From contig UQPN01000010.1 of assembly GCA_900542935.1 (NCBI GenBank), forward strand, positions 1-64,000: a stretch of DNA of 64,000 bases, read 5' to 3'. Below are positions 46,274-55,060 of this stretch, piece by piece. Positions within the stretch are counted from its first letter, which is position 1, and each line of letters begins with the position of its first letter. The notes below the pieces were generated by a model. The model was not told the origin of the DNA. It saw nothing but the letters and a program-made list of their open reading frames with translations, and made no database searches. A program made the position numbers and the translations under genes. The stretch comes from an uncultured Eubacteriales bacterium. GTDB lineage: Bacteria; Bacillota; Clostridia; Christensenellales; Borkfalkiaceae.

Positions 46274-47797
46274 ATGAAGTACACCACCAAAGCAGCTGAA
46301 AAAAGCACCGTAAAAATTTCGCTTACTTTCGATAAAGACGAATGGATCGACGCGCAGAACAAAGCGTACGTCAAGGAGCGCGGCAGATTCGCGGTGAACG
46401 GCTTCCGCAAAGGCAAAGCCCCCAAAAACGTTATCGAACACGCATACGGCAAGGGCGTTTTCTATGAAGACGGGCTGAACATCCTCTTCTCCGAAAACTA
46501 CGGCAAAATTCTCGACGAAAAGAAAGACGAATTCACCGTTGTGGGCGATCCGGACGTATCCGTAGACGAACTTACGGAAGACAAAGTGGTTATGTCCGCC
46601 GTCGTTCCCGTAAAGCCGGAAGTAAAAATCGAAGCGTATACGGGTATGAAGCTGAAAGGCTACGCGTATAATGTAAAAGACGCCGACGTAGACGCGGAAA
46701 TCGAAAAAGTGCTCGAAAGAAACGCGCGCAAAGTTACCGTGGAAGGCAGAGCCGCCGAAAAGGGCGACGTTGCCAACATCGATTTCGTGGGCACGGTAGA
46801 CGGCGTGAAGTTCGAAGGCGGCGAAGCGCAGGGCTTCGATCTCACGCTCGGCAGCGGACAGTTTATTCCCGGTTTCGAAGATCAGGTGATCGGCATGAAC
46901 GTGGGCGAAAAGAAAGACGTAAACGTAACGTTCCCCGAAGATTATCAGGCGGCGGATTTAAAGGGCAAAGCGGCTGTGTTCGCGGTAACGCTCAACTCCC
47001 TTTCCGCCAAAGAAAAGCCCGAACTCACCGACGCGTTCATCAAGGACGCCACGGGCAGCGAAACCATCGAAGCGTATAAGGAAAAGACGAAAGAAAGATT
47101 GCAGAAGCAGGCGGATTCCCGCGCGAACGACGATACCGAAAACGCCATTTTAAACGAAATCGCGAAAGGCGCTTCCGCCGAAATTCCTCAGGCGATGATC
47201 GAATCGGAAATCGATAACCTCGTGCGCCGTTTCGAATATCAGCTGATGTATCAGGGGCTGAAGCTTGACGATTATCTGTCGTTCATCAAAACCACGAAAG
47301 AAGATTTCCGCAAGAATTACGAAGAATCCGCGAAGAAGAACGTTCTCAACCAGCTGATTATCTCTCAGATTATCAAGAACGAGAAAATCGACGCCGCCGA
47401 GGACGAAATCAAGGCGAAGATCGCCGAGCAGGCGGAATCCGTAGGCAAGAGCGCGGAAGAATACGAAAAGACGATCGATCCCCGTCAGGTGGATTATATC
47501 AGAAACGACATTATCATCACCAAACTGTTCGATTTCTTGAAGGCGAACAACGAGATGACGTATTCCGACGGCACGGAAGAAGCGGCGGAAACGCCGGCAA
47601 AGAAACCCGCCGCCAAAAAGACTGCCGCCAAAAAAACCGTAAAAGCGGCTGAAACGGAAGAAAAAACCGAAAAGAAGCCGGCGGCGAAAAAGACGGCTGC
47701 CGCGAAGAAGCCCGCGGAAGAAAAAGAGGCGAAGAAGCCCGCAGCGGCAAAGAAACCCGCCGCGAAAAAGACGGCGGCGAAAAAAGACGCCGAATAA
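46274..47797 (+). CDS. tig: trigger factor with a lysine/alanine-rich C-terminal tail
   Basis: 507 residues. The ribosome-binding signature VNGFRKGKAPKNVIE is at about 42-56, the FKBP-type PPIase domain (GDVANIDFVGTVDGVKFEGG...GSGQFIPGFEDQVIGM) at about 165-240, then the helical chaperone domain. Trigger factor normally ends near residue 430. Here about 71 more residues (437-507) repeat KPAAKK/KKTAAKK, like histone H1 tails. The tail is in frame and keeps the codon style of the gene. The start follows GGAG. Confidence 0.95.
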   Translation: MKYTTKAAEKSTVKISLTFDKDEWIDAQNKAYVKERGRFAVNGFRKGKAPKNVIEHAYGKGVFYEDGLNILFSENYGKILDEKKDEFTVVGDPDVSVDELTEDKVVMSAVVPVKPEVKIEAYTGMKLKGYAYNVKDADVDAEIEKVLERNARKVTVEGRAAEKGDVANIDFVGTVDGVKFEGGEAQGFDLTLGSGQFIPGFEDQVIGMNVGEKKDVNVTFPEDYQAADLKGKAAVFAVTLNSLSAKEKPELTDAFIKDATGSETIEAYKEKTKERLQKQADSRANDDTENAILNEIAKGASAEIPQAMIESEIDNLVRRFEYQLMYQGLKLDDYLSFIKTTKEDFRKNYEESAKKNVLNQLIISQIIKNEKIDAAEDEIKAKIAEQAESVGKSAEEYEKTIDPRQVDYIRNDIIITKLFDFLKANNEMTYSDGTEEAAETPAKKPAAKKTAAKKTVKAAETEEKTEKKPAAKKTAAAKKPAEEKEAKKPAAAKKPAAKKTAAKKDAE

Positions 47798-47876
47798 TTC
47801 TTCAAAAACGCAAAAAAGCGTTTGAACCGCGTTTAAAACGGTTAAAAAACGTTAAAAATCAATCGGAGGCTGTTGA

Positions 47877-48470
47877 ATGAAAGAAAAGAACGTGCTTATC
47901 CCCTACGTTGTGGAACGAACGAGCGCAGGCGAAAGATCGTACGATCTGTATTCCCGTCTACTGGACGATCGCATCGTGTTTTTAAGCGGCGAAATCGACG
48001 ACGCTCTCGCAAACACCGTAGTGGCGCAGCTGATTTATCTGGAGGGAAAGGAACCGGGAAAGGATATTTCCCTGTACATCAATTCTCCCGGCGGATCGGT
48101 TACGGCAGGTATGGCGATTTACGATACGATGAACTACGTGAAGTGCGACGTTTCCACCATCTGTATCGGCATGGCTGCAAGCATGGGCGCGTTTTTGTTA
48201 TCCAGCGGCGCCAAAGGCAAGCGTTACGCGCTGCCTAATTCCGAAATCATGATTCATCAGCCCCTCGGCGGCGCGCAGGGGCAGGCGAGCGACATCAAGA
48301 TTCAGGCAGATCATATTCTGCGCACCAAAGCCAAGCTCAACCGGATTCTTTCCGAAAATACGGGGAAAGACCTTTCGGTGATCGAACGGGATACCGACCG
48401 CGACAATTATATGTCCGCGGACGAGGCGCGCGAATACGGCTTAATCGATAAGGTGTTCGACAGAAGATAA
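47877..48470 (+). CDS. clpP: ATP-dependent Clp protease proteolytic subunit
   Basis: 197 residues. Catalytic triad S102 (GMAASMGAF), H127 (MIHQPLGG) and D176 ([10 protein letters not shown]). Full length. The start follows CGGAGG. The order tig-clpP-clpX-lon is a classic protein quality-control cluster. Confidence 0.97.
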   Translation: MKEKNVLIPYVVERTSAGERSYDLYSRLLDDRIVFLSGEIDDALANTVVAQLIYLEGKEPGKDISLYINSPGGSVTAGMAIYDTMNYVKCDVSTICIGMAASMGAFLLSSGAKGKRYALPNSEIMIHQPLGGAQGQASDIKIQADHILRTKAKLNRILSENTGKDLSVIERDTDRDNYMSADEAREYGLIDKVFDRR

Positions 48471-48660
48471 CAATCGTACCGAAAACACGAAACAAACACG
48501 ACGCGCTGCTTTCCCGGAAATACGAAAGAGGCGCGCCTGTTTTATTCGGACGTGCCGCGCGATAAACTTTCCGTATTCCCCCTCGCCCCGTATTTCGGCG
48601 CACGGGCGGAACACGCGGAACGGACGGCACGGAAGAGAAAACACAAGGAGGTATAAAACC

Positions 48661-49896
48661 ATGGCTGAAAAAGAAAGACACTGTTCCTTTTGCGGCAAGA
48701 AAGAAAGCGAAGTCAGACAGTTGATCGCTTCTCCCGAAGGAACGTTCATCTGCGAAAACTGCGTGGAAATCTGCAAAACCATGCTGGACGAAGCGCTTGA
48801 AAAGGAGGATTCGGCAAACGCCGTCATCCCCCTCAAAAAACCTGCCGAACTCAAAGAGGAGCTGGATAAATATATCGTCGGGCAGGATAAGGCGAAACGC
48901 GTTTTGTCGGTTGCCGTGTACAACCATTATAAGCGCATCAATTCGCTTGCGGAAAAGAAAGACGACGACGTAGAAATCGAAAAGAGCAACATTCTGCTTC
49001 TCGGTCCCACGGGCAGCGGAAAAACGCTGCTTGCCAAAACGCTGGCGCGCATTTTAAACGTGCCTTTCGCCGCGGCGGACGCCACCACGCTCACCGAAGC
49101 GGGCTACGTGGGCGAGGACGTGGAAAATATTCTTTTAAAACTCATTCAGAACGCGGATTACGACGTATCGCGCGCGCAGCGCGGAATCATCTATATCGAC
49201 GAAATCGATAAAATCGCGCGCAAGGGCGAAAACGTATCGATCACGCGCGACGTATCGGGCGAGGGCGTGCAGCAGGCGCTTTTGAAAATCATCGAAAGCA
49301 CCGTGGCTTCCGTCCCCCCGCAGGGCGGCAGAAAGCACCCTCAGCAGGAGTGCCTGAGAATCGATACCACAAACATTCTTTTCATCTGCGGCGGCGCGTT
49401 CGTGGGCTTGGATAAAATCGTCGCTTCCCGTAAGGACGATACCACGCTCGGCTTCGGCGGCAAAGTGAGCCTCGGCAAAGACGAGGTGGATTATTCCGCG
49501 CTGGAAGACGTAAAGCCTCAGGATCTGACGAAATTCGGCTTGATTCCCGAATTCGTGGGCAGACTTCCCATCGTGGTAAATTTAAACCCGCTGGACGAAG
49601 AAGCGCTGGTAAAAATCCTTACCGAGCCGAAGAACGCGATTATCAAGCAGTATCAGAAGCTTGTCGGGTTGGACGGCGTGAAGCTCACCGTAGAGGACGA
49701 CGCGGTGCGCGAAATCGCGCAGACGGCAATCCGTTTAAAGACGGGCGCGCGCGGCTTGCGTACGATTATCGAGGGCGTCATGACGGGCGTGATGTACAAA
49801 ATTCCTTCCGAACCGAACGTGGAAGAAGTCATCGTTACGAAGGAGTGCATTACAAACGGCGCCGAACCGATTCTTGTTTATAAAAAATCGGCGTAA
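48661..49896 (+). CDS. clpX: Clp protease ATP-binding subunit ClpX
   Basis: 411 residues. N-terminal zinc-binding domain with C8, C11, C31 and C34; Walker A GPTGSGKT near 115-122; Walker [11 protein letters not shown]; pore loop AGYVGEDVE. The ClpP-binding loop is replaced by [10 protein letters not shown] where IGF is usual. It unfolds substrates and feeds them to ClpP. The start follows AAGGAGG. Confidence 0.97.
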   Translation: MAEKERHCSFCGKKESEVRQLIASPEGTFICENCVEICKTMLDEALEKEDSANAVIPLKKPAELKEELDKYIVGQDKAKRVLSVAVYNHYKRINSLAEKKDDDVEIEKSNILLLGPTGSGKTLLAKTLARILNVPFAAADATTLTEAGYVGEDVENILLKLIQNADYDVSRAQRGIIYIDEIDKIARKGENVSITRDVSGEGVQQALLKIIESTVASVPPQGGRKHPQQECLRIDTTNILFICGGAFVGLDKIVASRKDDTTLGFGGKVSLGKDEVDYSALEDVKPQDLTKFGLIPEFVGRLPIVVNLNPLDEEALVKILTEPKNAIIKQYQKLVGLDGVKLTVEDDAVREIAQTAIRLKTGARGLRTIIEGVMTGVMYKIPSEPNVEEVIVTKECITNGAEPILVYKKSA

Positions 49897-49917
49897 AAAA
49901 AACGAGAAAATCTGTAA

Positions 49918-49953
49918 GGCTGTCGCAACGTCTTTGCGGCAGCCGTATTTTTT
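49918..49953 (+). terminator. terminator after clpX
   Basis: Stem GGCTGTCGCAA/TTGCGGCAGCC followed by GTATTTTTT. Confidence 0.75.
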
Positions 49954-49973
49954 GCTTTCCCCTCTTACCCCTT

Positions 49974-50017
49974 GCTTTCCCCTTTCGGGGAAAGTGGCGC
50001 GCAGCGCCGATAGAGGG
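49974..50017. repeat. double-hairpin repeat, type R1
   Basis: CTTTCCCC/GGGGAAAG hairpin, then a second stem GGCGC-GCA-GCGCC, then GATAGAGG. Confidence 0.75.
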
Positions 50018-50041
50018 CAGATTAAAATTTTGCCTTATCTT

Positions 50042-50240
50042 GGCTTCCCCTTGGGGGCTTTTCTTGCCGAACTGCCGTTTAAGGCAGCTTCGGCAGCCTG
50101 CTCCTTGCGAAGCAAGGTGGTGAGGGGCGCAGCCCATTTTTTGATTTTCTGAATATTTTTGACAAAAAATTTCTGAAAATCAAGGGGCGCAGCCCATTTT
50201 TGATTGAAATTTTCCACCGGAATTTTTCAATCAAGGGGCG
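50042..50240. repeat. composite palindromic repeat (R2 hairpins plus two R3 palindromes)
   Basis: A GGCTTCCCC module with several hairpins, CCTTGCGAAGCAAGG, then GTGAGGGGC, followed by two AT-rich palindromes (TTGATTTTC...GAAAATCAA and TTGATTGAAA...TTTCAATCAA), each closed by GGGGC. The first 145 nt recur almost unchanged at 63848-64000. Confidence 0.8.
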
Positions 50241-50277
50241 TATCTTGTTTCTCCCTATCGAAAAACCTCTGTTCTCT

Positions 50278-50417
50278 TGCTTTCCCCCGTCGGGCAGGCT
50301 TCGCCTGTTTCGTAACGGACTGTCGCTTATCGTTTGTATTTTTAGGTTTTGCCTTTGATATAACCCCTTGCTTTCCCCCGTCGGGGAAAGTGGCGAGCGT
50401 ATGCGAGCCGATAGAGG
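50278..50417. repeat. repeats type R4 and R1
   Basis: R4 (about 50280-50330) carries CAGGCTTCGCCTG then TTTCGTAACGGA; its partner at 63494-63545 has CGGGCATTGCCCG at the same place. R1 at 50370-50417 has second stem GGCGAGC...GCGAGCC. The remainder of 49954-50630 holds only the fragment at 50484-50520 and no gene. Confidence 0.65.
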
Positions 50418-50473
50418 ATAAAAAGAAGTAAGCCGATAGCAGATACAAAAATAAATTCTGCGCAGTAAATCAA

Positions 50474-50572
50474 CTATTCAACAAAAAACGCGTTGTTTCC
50501 GCCACTGTCCCCGTCGTTTTCTTCGCAGCCGCCGTATTGTTTGCCGCAGGCGGTCTTCGCCGCGTATAAGCT
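50474..50572 (-). pseudogene. possible coding remnant sharing 37 nt with rqcH
   Basis: 50484-50520 matches 45378-45414 inside rqcH at 34 of 37 positions in the same orientation. Read on the minus strand it encodes NDGDSGGNNAFF where RqcH has NDEGSGGNNAFL, then stops. The open stretch is about 32 codons with no start signal. It could be a decayed duplicate or chance. Confidence 0.3.
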
Positions 50573-50630
50573 TTATCGGCAACTTGCAAAATTTGTTTAA
50601 AAGACGGGCGCGCGGGGTAAAAATAATTAT

Positions 50631-53036
50631 ATGGAAAAGAATACGAAAAAGAAAAAAATAGTTCTTCCCGTGGTTCCTCTCCGCGGGAAAGTGGCGTTTC
50701 CGGGCACGATTTTCTCGTTCGACGCGGGAAGACCGGGCACCATCGAAGCGATTAAAATTTCGTCCTCGCAGTATAACGGCGAAATTTTAATCTGCACGCA
50801 GAAAGATACCGATAAAAACGACGTCGCCGCCGAGGATATGTATTCCGTAGGCACGGTGGCCGAAATAAAACAGGTTACCAACCTTCCGGGCGGCGCCGTG
50901 CGCGTGGTTGCGGAAGGGCAACGCGCGGTAAAAGTCAAGGCGTTCACGCTTACCGATTGTTTCTATGCGGAATGTGCCGAACGAAAAACCGTGCACGGCG
51001 ATCCCGTTATCGAAGAAGCCTACCTTCGTTCCGCCCGCGCGCTGGTTGCCGACGTGCTGATTTCCGAGGGCAAACTCAATAAGGAAACGGTTGCCAAATT
51101 GGATCTCACCGCCGATGCGGACGAATACGTCAACGCCGTCGTCAACGCCATGCGCGTGCGGCTGGACGTCAAGCAGCGGATTCTGGAAGAAACCGACGCG
51201 GTGGAACGCCTGAAACTTCTGGAACAGTGCCTGAACGACGAACTGGAAATTTCCAAAATCGAAAAGCGTATTTCTTCCGCCGTGCGGCAGAGCATCGAAC
51301 GTTCGCAGAAAGATTATTACCTCCGCGAACAGCTGAAAGCCATTCACGGCGAGCTCGGCGACGACGGCAAGGAACAGGACGAGTACCGCGAAAAAGCGGA
51401 AGAAAAGCACCTGCCCGATTACATGCGCGAGAAGTTTCTGAAAGAGGTCGACAGGCTTGACAAAATGCAGCCCTCTTCGCCCGAATACACCGTCGTTACG
51501 TCCTATCTCGATCAGGTGCTGGAACTCCCGTGGACGGAGGAAACCAAAGATACCGATAAACTTTCGGACGCGGCGGCGATTTTAAACGAAGATCATTACG
51601 CGCTTGAAAAAATCAAGGACAGAATCTGCGAATATCTCGCCGTTTTAAAACTGACGGGCAATATGAAAGCCCCCATTCTGTGCTTCGTCGGTCCTCCGGG
51701 CGTGGGCAAAACCAGCATCGCCCGTTCTATCGCCCGCGCGCTCGGCAGAAAATTCGTCCGCATGAGTCTCGGCGGCGTGAAAGACGAAGCGGAAATCCGC
51801 GGACACCGCCGCACGTATATCGGCGCGATGCCGGGGCGTATTTTGTATGCCATGAAGAGCGCCGGCACGATCAACCCCGTGATTCTGCTGGACGAAATCG
51901 ATAAAATCTCCTCGGATATGCGCGGCGATCCCGCCAGCGCGCTTTTGGAAGTGCTCGATCCCGAACAGAACAATTCTTTCCGCGACCGATACCTCGAAGA
52001 GCCGTACGATTTATCAAAGGTGCTGTTCGTTACCACGGCAAACACGCTGGATACCATTCCCGCGCCGCTGCTCGATCGTATGGAAGTCATCGAACTTTCG
52101 GGGTATACTTTGGAAGAAAAGAAAGAAATCGCGCGGCGTTATTTAATCCCCAAACAGCTGAAAGCCAACGGACTTACGGAAAAGGACGCAAGCTTTACGG
52201 ACGGCGCGATTAAAAAAATCATCGAAGGCTACACTATGGAAGCGGGCGTGCGCACGCTGGAACGCACCATAGGCGCCGTATGCCGTAAAATCGCGGTAAC
52301 GGCGGCGGACGCCGAAGAACGCGTGAAAGTTTCCGTTACCGAAAAGGCGGCGGAAAAATATCTCGGCGCGCCGCGGTTTGTTAAAAACGAAGTGGAAAAA
52401 CAACCGGAAGTCGGCGCGGCGGTCGGGCTCGCCTGGACGGCGGTCGGCGGCGTAACGCTTACGGTGGAAGCCGCCATCGTGAAAGGCAAGGGCGACGTGC
52501 GCCTGACGGGCAAACTCGGCGACGTCATGAAAGAATCGGCGCTCGCCGCGCTCACGTTCATCCGCTCGCACGCAAGTCGTTACGGACTGAACGAAGAGGC
52601 TTTCGAAGAAAGCGACGTGCATATTCACGTGCCGGAGGGAGCCACGCCGAAAGACGGTCCTTCCGCGGGCATCACCATGGCTACGGCGGTGCTTTCCGCG
52701 TTTTCGGGGCTGCCGGTAAAAAAGAGCGTGGCGATGACGGGCGAAATCACGCTGCGCGGCAAAGTGCTGCCCATCGGCGGCTTGAAAGAAAAAGCGCTTG
52801 CGGCGCGCCGCGCGGGCATCACGCGCGTGATTATCCCCGCGGAAAATAAAAAAGATCTGGAAGAACTTCCCGCGCCGATCCGCGCCGAAATGACGTTTAT
52901 TCCCGTAACCGACGCGGAAGAAGTATTCGGAGAAGCAATCGAAAATTTTAAAATCTGCGACGCGCCGGCGCCCAAGGCGGAAAAACGCGGGCGCGGCGGC
53001 GTATACCCTCCGCACGGCGAGCCGATGCCCTGCTGA
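50631..53036 (+). CDS. lon: ATP-dependent protease Lon
   Basis: 801 residues. N-terminal substrate domain (LPVVPLRGKVAFPGT), AAA+ module with Walker A GPPGVGKT near 354-361 and Walker B ILLDEIDK, and protease domain with catalytic S678 (PKDGPSAGI) and K721 (LKEKALAA). Full length. No Shine-Dalgarno lies at normal distance from the ATG (GGGG is 13 nt away), so initiation may be unusual. Last of the four proteolysis/chaperone genes. Confidence 0.97.
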   Translation: MEKNTKKKKIVLPVVPLRGKVAFPGTIFSFDAGRPGTIEAIKISSSQYNGEILICTQKDTDKNDVAAEDMYSVGTVAEIKQVTNLPGGAVRVVAEGQRAVKVKAFTLTDCFYAECAERKTVHGDPVIEEAYLRSARALVADVLISEGKLNKETVAKLDLTADADEYVNAVVNAMRVRLDVKQRILEETDAVERLKLLEQCLNDELEISKIEKRISSAVRQSIERSQKDYYLREQLKAIHGELGDDGKEQDEYREKAEEKHLPDYMREKFLKEVDRLDKMQPSSPEYTVVTSYLDQVLELPWTEETKDTDKLSDAAAILNEDHYALEKIKDRICEYLAVLKLTGNMKAPILCFVGPPGVGKTSIARSIARALGRKFVRMSLGGVKDEAEIRGHRRTYIGAMPGRILYAMKSAGTINPVILLDEIDKISSDMRGDPASALLEVLDPEQNNSFRDRYLEEPYDLSKVLFVTTANTLDTIPAPLLDRMEVIELSGYTLEEKKEIARRYLIPKQLKANGLTEKDASFTDGAIKKIIEGYTMEAGVRTLERTIGAVCRKIAVTAADAEERVKVSVTEKAAEKYLGAPRFVKNEVEKQPEVGAAVGLAWTAVGGVTLTVEAAIVKGKGDVRLTGKLGDVMKESALAALTFIRSHASRYGLNEEAFEESDVHIHVPEGATPKDGPSAGITMATAVLSAFSGLPVKKSVAMTGEITLRGKVLPIGGLKEKALAARRAGITRVIIPAENKKDLEELPAPIRAEMTFIPVTDAEEVFGEAIENFKICDAPAPKAEKRGRGGVYPPHGEPMPC

Positions 53037-53058
53037 CGGGCGGCGCGAAACATAAAAA

Positions 53059-53079
53059 CGTCCCGCCGCCGGCGGGACG
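53059..53079. other. intercistronic palindrome lon-engB
   Basis: A perfect GC-rich hairpin, CGTCCCGCCG with its complement, without a T run. Confidence 0.55.
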
Positions 53080-53101
53080 AAACAGGTTTTCAAGGTGAAC
53101 T

Positions 53102-53821
53102 ATGGAATATCTTTACAAAAAAACGTCGGACGGCGCGGCGGAAGAAAAAAAGCCCCCGCTCGTCATAAAAAACGCGAAGTTCGTAACGTCCGCGGCAACA
53201 AGCGCGCAGTTTATCAAAGCGGATAAGCCGATGATTGCGGTGTGCGGCAAGTCCAACGTGGGCAAAAGCACGTTCATCAACATGCTTGCGGGGCAGAAAC
53301 GGCTGGCCAAAACAAGCGCCGCGCCGGGCAGAACGCGACTCGTGAATTATTTCGATTTCGGCGAATTTTATCTGGTGGATCTTCCGGGGTACGGCTACGC
53401 GGAAGTTTCGCGGGCGGAAAAGGCAAAATGGGCGAAAACGCTGGATAAATTTTTCGAAAACAAGCGCGCCCTTGCGCACGTGTTTCTTCTGCTCGATTGC
53501 CGGCACGATCCCACGGCGGAAGATTTGCAGATGCTTAGCTATCTGAACTATCACGTCGTGCCGTTCACCGCCGTACTTACGAAAGGCGACAAGCTTTCGA
53601 AAAAGAAGCTGAAAGAACAAAAAATCAAAATCTCGGCAAAAGCGGGGCTTGCGGCGGGCAACGTTATCGCCACCGCCGCGGCGGACGGTACGGGCAAAAC
53701 CGAAATTCTGCAAAAGACGGCGGAAATTCTCGCGCTCGCCCGCGCGAAACAAAACGCGTCGGAAGAAACCGAAGAGGATGCGGAAGCCGAAAAAGAATTG
53801 ACAAACCGTCGGGAAACATAG
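53102..53821 (+). CDS. engB: ribosome-biogenesis GTPase EngB (YsxC/YihA)
   Basis: 239 residues. G1 is CGKSNVGKST near 45-54, G3 DLPGYGYAEVSRAEK, G4 TKGDKLSKKK. It helps late 50S assembly. The usual length is about 195-210, so there is a tail of about 30 acidic residues. Start follows AAGGTGA. Directly after lon, as in B. subtilis (lonA-ysxC). Confidence 0.95.
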   Translation: MEYLYKKTSDGAAEEKKPPLVIKNAKFVTSAATSAQFIKADKPMIAVCGKSNVGKSTFINMLAGQKRLAKTSAAPGRTRLVNYFDFGEFYLVDLPGYGYAEVSRAEKAKWAKTLDKFFENKRALAHVFLLLDCRHDPTAEDLQMLSYLNYHVVPFTAVLTKGDKLSKKKLKEQKIKISAKAGLAAGNVIATAAADGTGKTEILQKTAEILALARAKQNASEETEEDAEAEKELTNRRET

Positions 53822-53827
53822 TATAAT
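53798..53827 (+). promoter_or_regulatory. promoter of the 84-residue protein gene
   Basis: TTGACA (53798-53803), 18 nt, TATAAT (53822-53827), starting inside the end of engB. Confidence 0.78.
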
Positions 53828-53862
53828 AAAACCCGAACAAGCAAAAAAGGTGAAAAGAAGCG

Positions 53863-54117
53863 ATGCGAATCTGGGCAAAAGCGATGAAAGGCGGCAAAAT
53901 CCGCAAACAATTTGTATACGAGCGCGACGGCAAAGTGGTGTACTCGCAGTTTTTCACGTATTTATCGGAAATCTGCGCCGCGCTTGACGTTCCCACGCCC
54001 GTGCTTTTAAAAACGCATATTTTCAATTTTGCCAAATTCAATCACGTCAACTTTCTCCCGCGCGATTTCGTGGAAAGCTTCCCCTACGATAAACTGGTGC
54101 TGGAAAATATCTTTTAA
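53863..54117 (+). CDS. small conserved-looking protein, function unknown
   Basis: 84 residues, basic N-terminus (MRIWAKAMKGGKIRKQFVYE) and an aromatic-rich C-terminal half (HIFNFAKFNHVNFLPRDFVESFPYDKL). No signal peptide or known motif. AAGGTGA precedes the ATG and it has its own strong promoter, so it is very likely a real gene. I do not recognise its family. Confidence 0.78.
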   Translation: MRIWAKAMKGGKIRKQFVYERDGKVVYSQFFTYLSEICAALDVPTPVLLKTHIFNFAKFNHVNFLPRDFVESFPYDKLVLENIF

Positions 54118-54215
54118 CCCGCCGGCGAGCGTGCCCGCAGGCTTTCCAGGCAGGCAAAGCCGATTCGGCGGGGCGCCGCGAAAAATAAAATTTTTGCAAA
54201 AACCCCGCTTTTTCC

Positions 54216-54244
54216 TTGACAAATCCCCGATTTCGGGGTATAAT
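54216..54244 (+). promoter_or_regulatory. greA promoter with palindromic spacer
   Basis: TTGACA (54216-54221), 17 nt, TATAAT (54239-54244). The spacer contains CCCCGATTTCGGGG (54225-54238), a possible repressor site. Confidence 0.78.
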
Positions 54245-54268
54245 ACAAGTACTGTAAAAACCGAATAA

Positions 54269-54318
54269 AACCGTGGCATGCGCCGACAGGAAAGGCGCGT
54301 CGTCGCGGTTGTCTTTTT
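54269..54318 (+). promoter_or_regulatory. structured element in the greA leader
   Basis: Outer stem AACCG/CGGTT encloses inner stem GCGCC/GGCGC, then GTCTTTTTG: an attenuator-like layout at the start of a leader of about 250 nt. The rest of the leader is purine-rich with no gene. Confidence 0.4.
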
Positions 54319-54501
54319 GCGTTCTTTGAAAAAGGACGGTTTTTTTGTTATTAAACGGAAAAACGCCCGAAAAAGCCTCGTAAAAAGCAAAAAAGCGGCA
54401 AGAAACAAACAGAAATCGCAGAATAAAACAAAACAGTTTCAGAAAACTTTCAAAAGGAAACTTTTAAAGATAAGCAGGAAAATTCCGGAGGTAAACAAGA
54501 C

Positions 54502-54984
54502 ATGGCTGAAAAATTTCAGATGACGCAGAAAGGGTACGACGAAGCGGTGAAGCTGCTCAAATACCTGCAGGGCACCAAGCGCAAGGAAATCGTTGCGCGC
54601 ATCGCGGAAGCGCGTTCGCACGGCGACCTTTCCGAAAACGCGGAATACGACGCGGCGCGCACCGAACAATCCAACAACGAAATGGAAATCGAAGAGCTCG
54701 ATTATAAAATCAAAAACGCCGAAATCGTCGCCGAAAACAACGATACCAGCAAGGTGAACATCGGCAACGTGGTAAAGGTGTACGATCCCGATCTCGAAGA
54801 GGAAGAAACCTACGAAATCACCGGCACCACCGAATCGAATATTCTCGAAAATAAAATTTCCAACGTTTCCCCCGTGGGCGCGGCGCTCATCGGGGCGAAA
54901 GTGGGCGATCGCGTAACCGTCCGTCCCGACGGCGGCGAATCGTACGTGCTCGTCGTCAAGGCAATTTCGCTCGCGAAGAAGTAA
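54502..54984 (+). CDS. greA: transcription elongation factor GreA
   Basis: 160 residues. Coiled-coil N-terminal domain with acidic tip D42/E45 (SHGDLSENAEYDAA) and a globular C-terminal domain. It rescues backtracked RNA polymerase. The start follows GGAGG. Directly before lysS, a common Bacillota order. Confidence 0.97.
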   Translation: MAEKFQMTQKGYDEAVKLLKYLQGTKRKEIVARIAEARSHGDLSENAEYDAARTEQSNNEMEIEELDYKIKNAEIVAENNDTSKVNIGNVVKVYDPDLEEEETYEITGTTESNILENKISNVSPVGAALIGAKVGDRVTVRPDGGESYVLVVKAISLAKK

Positions 54985-55060
54985 ATCGCGGAGCTCCCCC
55001 CCGGCAAACGCGCACACAAAAACGCGCGCCCGGCAAGAAGTAAAAACGAGGTAAAAACCT

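Noticed and set aside
49974..50417. CRISPR array
   Set aside because: The repeats are unevenly spaced, differ in length and sequence, have no uniform spacers and no cas genes nearby.
50581..50631. lon as a further leaderless gene
   Set aside because: There is no normal Shine-Dalgarno, but the -10 candidate TAAAAA and its -35 are weak and 19 nt apart, so the case is not strong enough.
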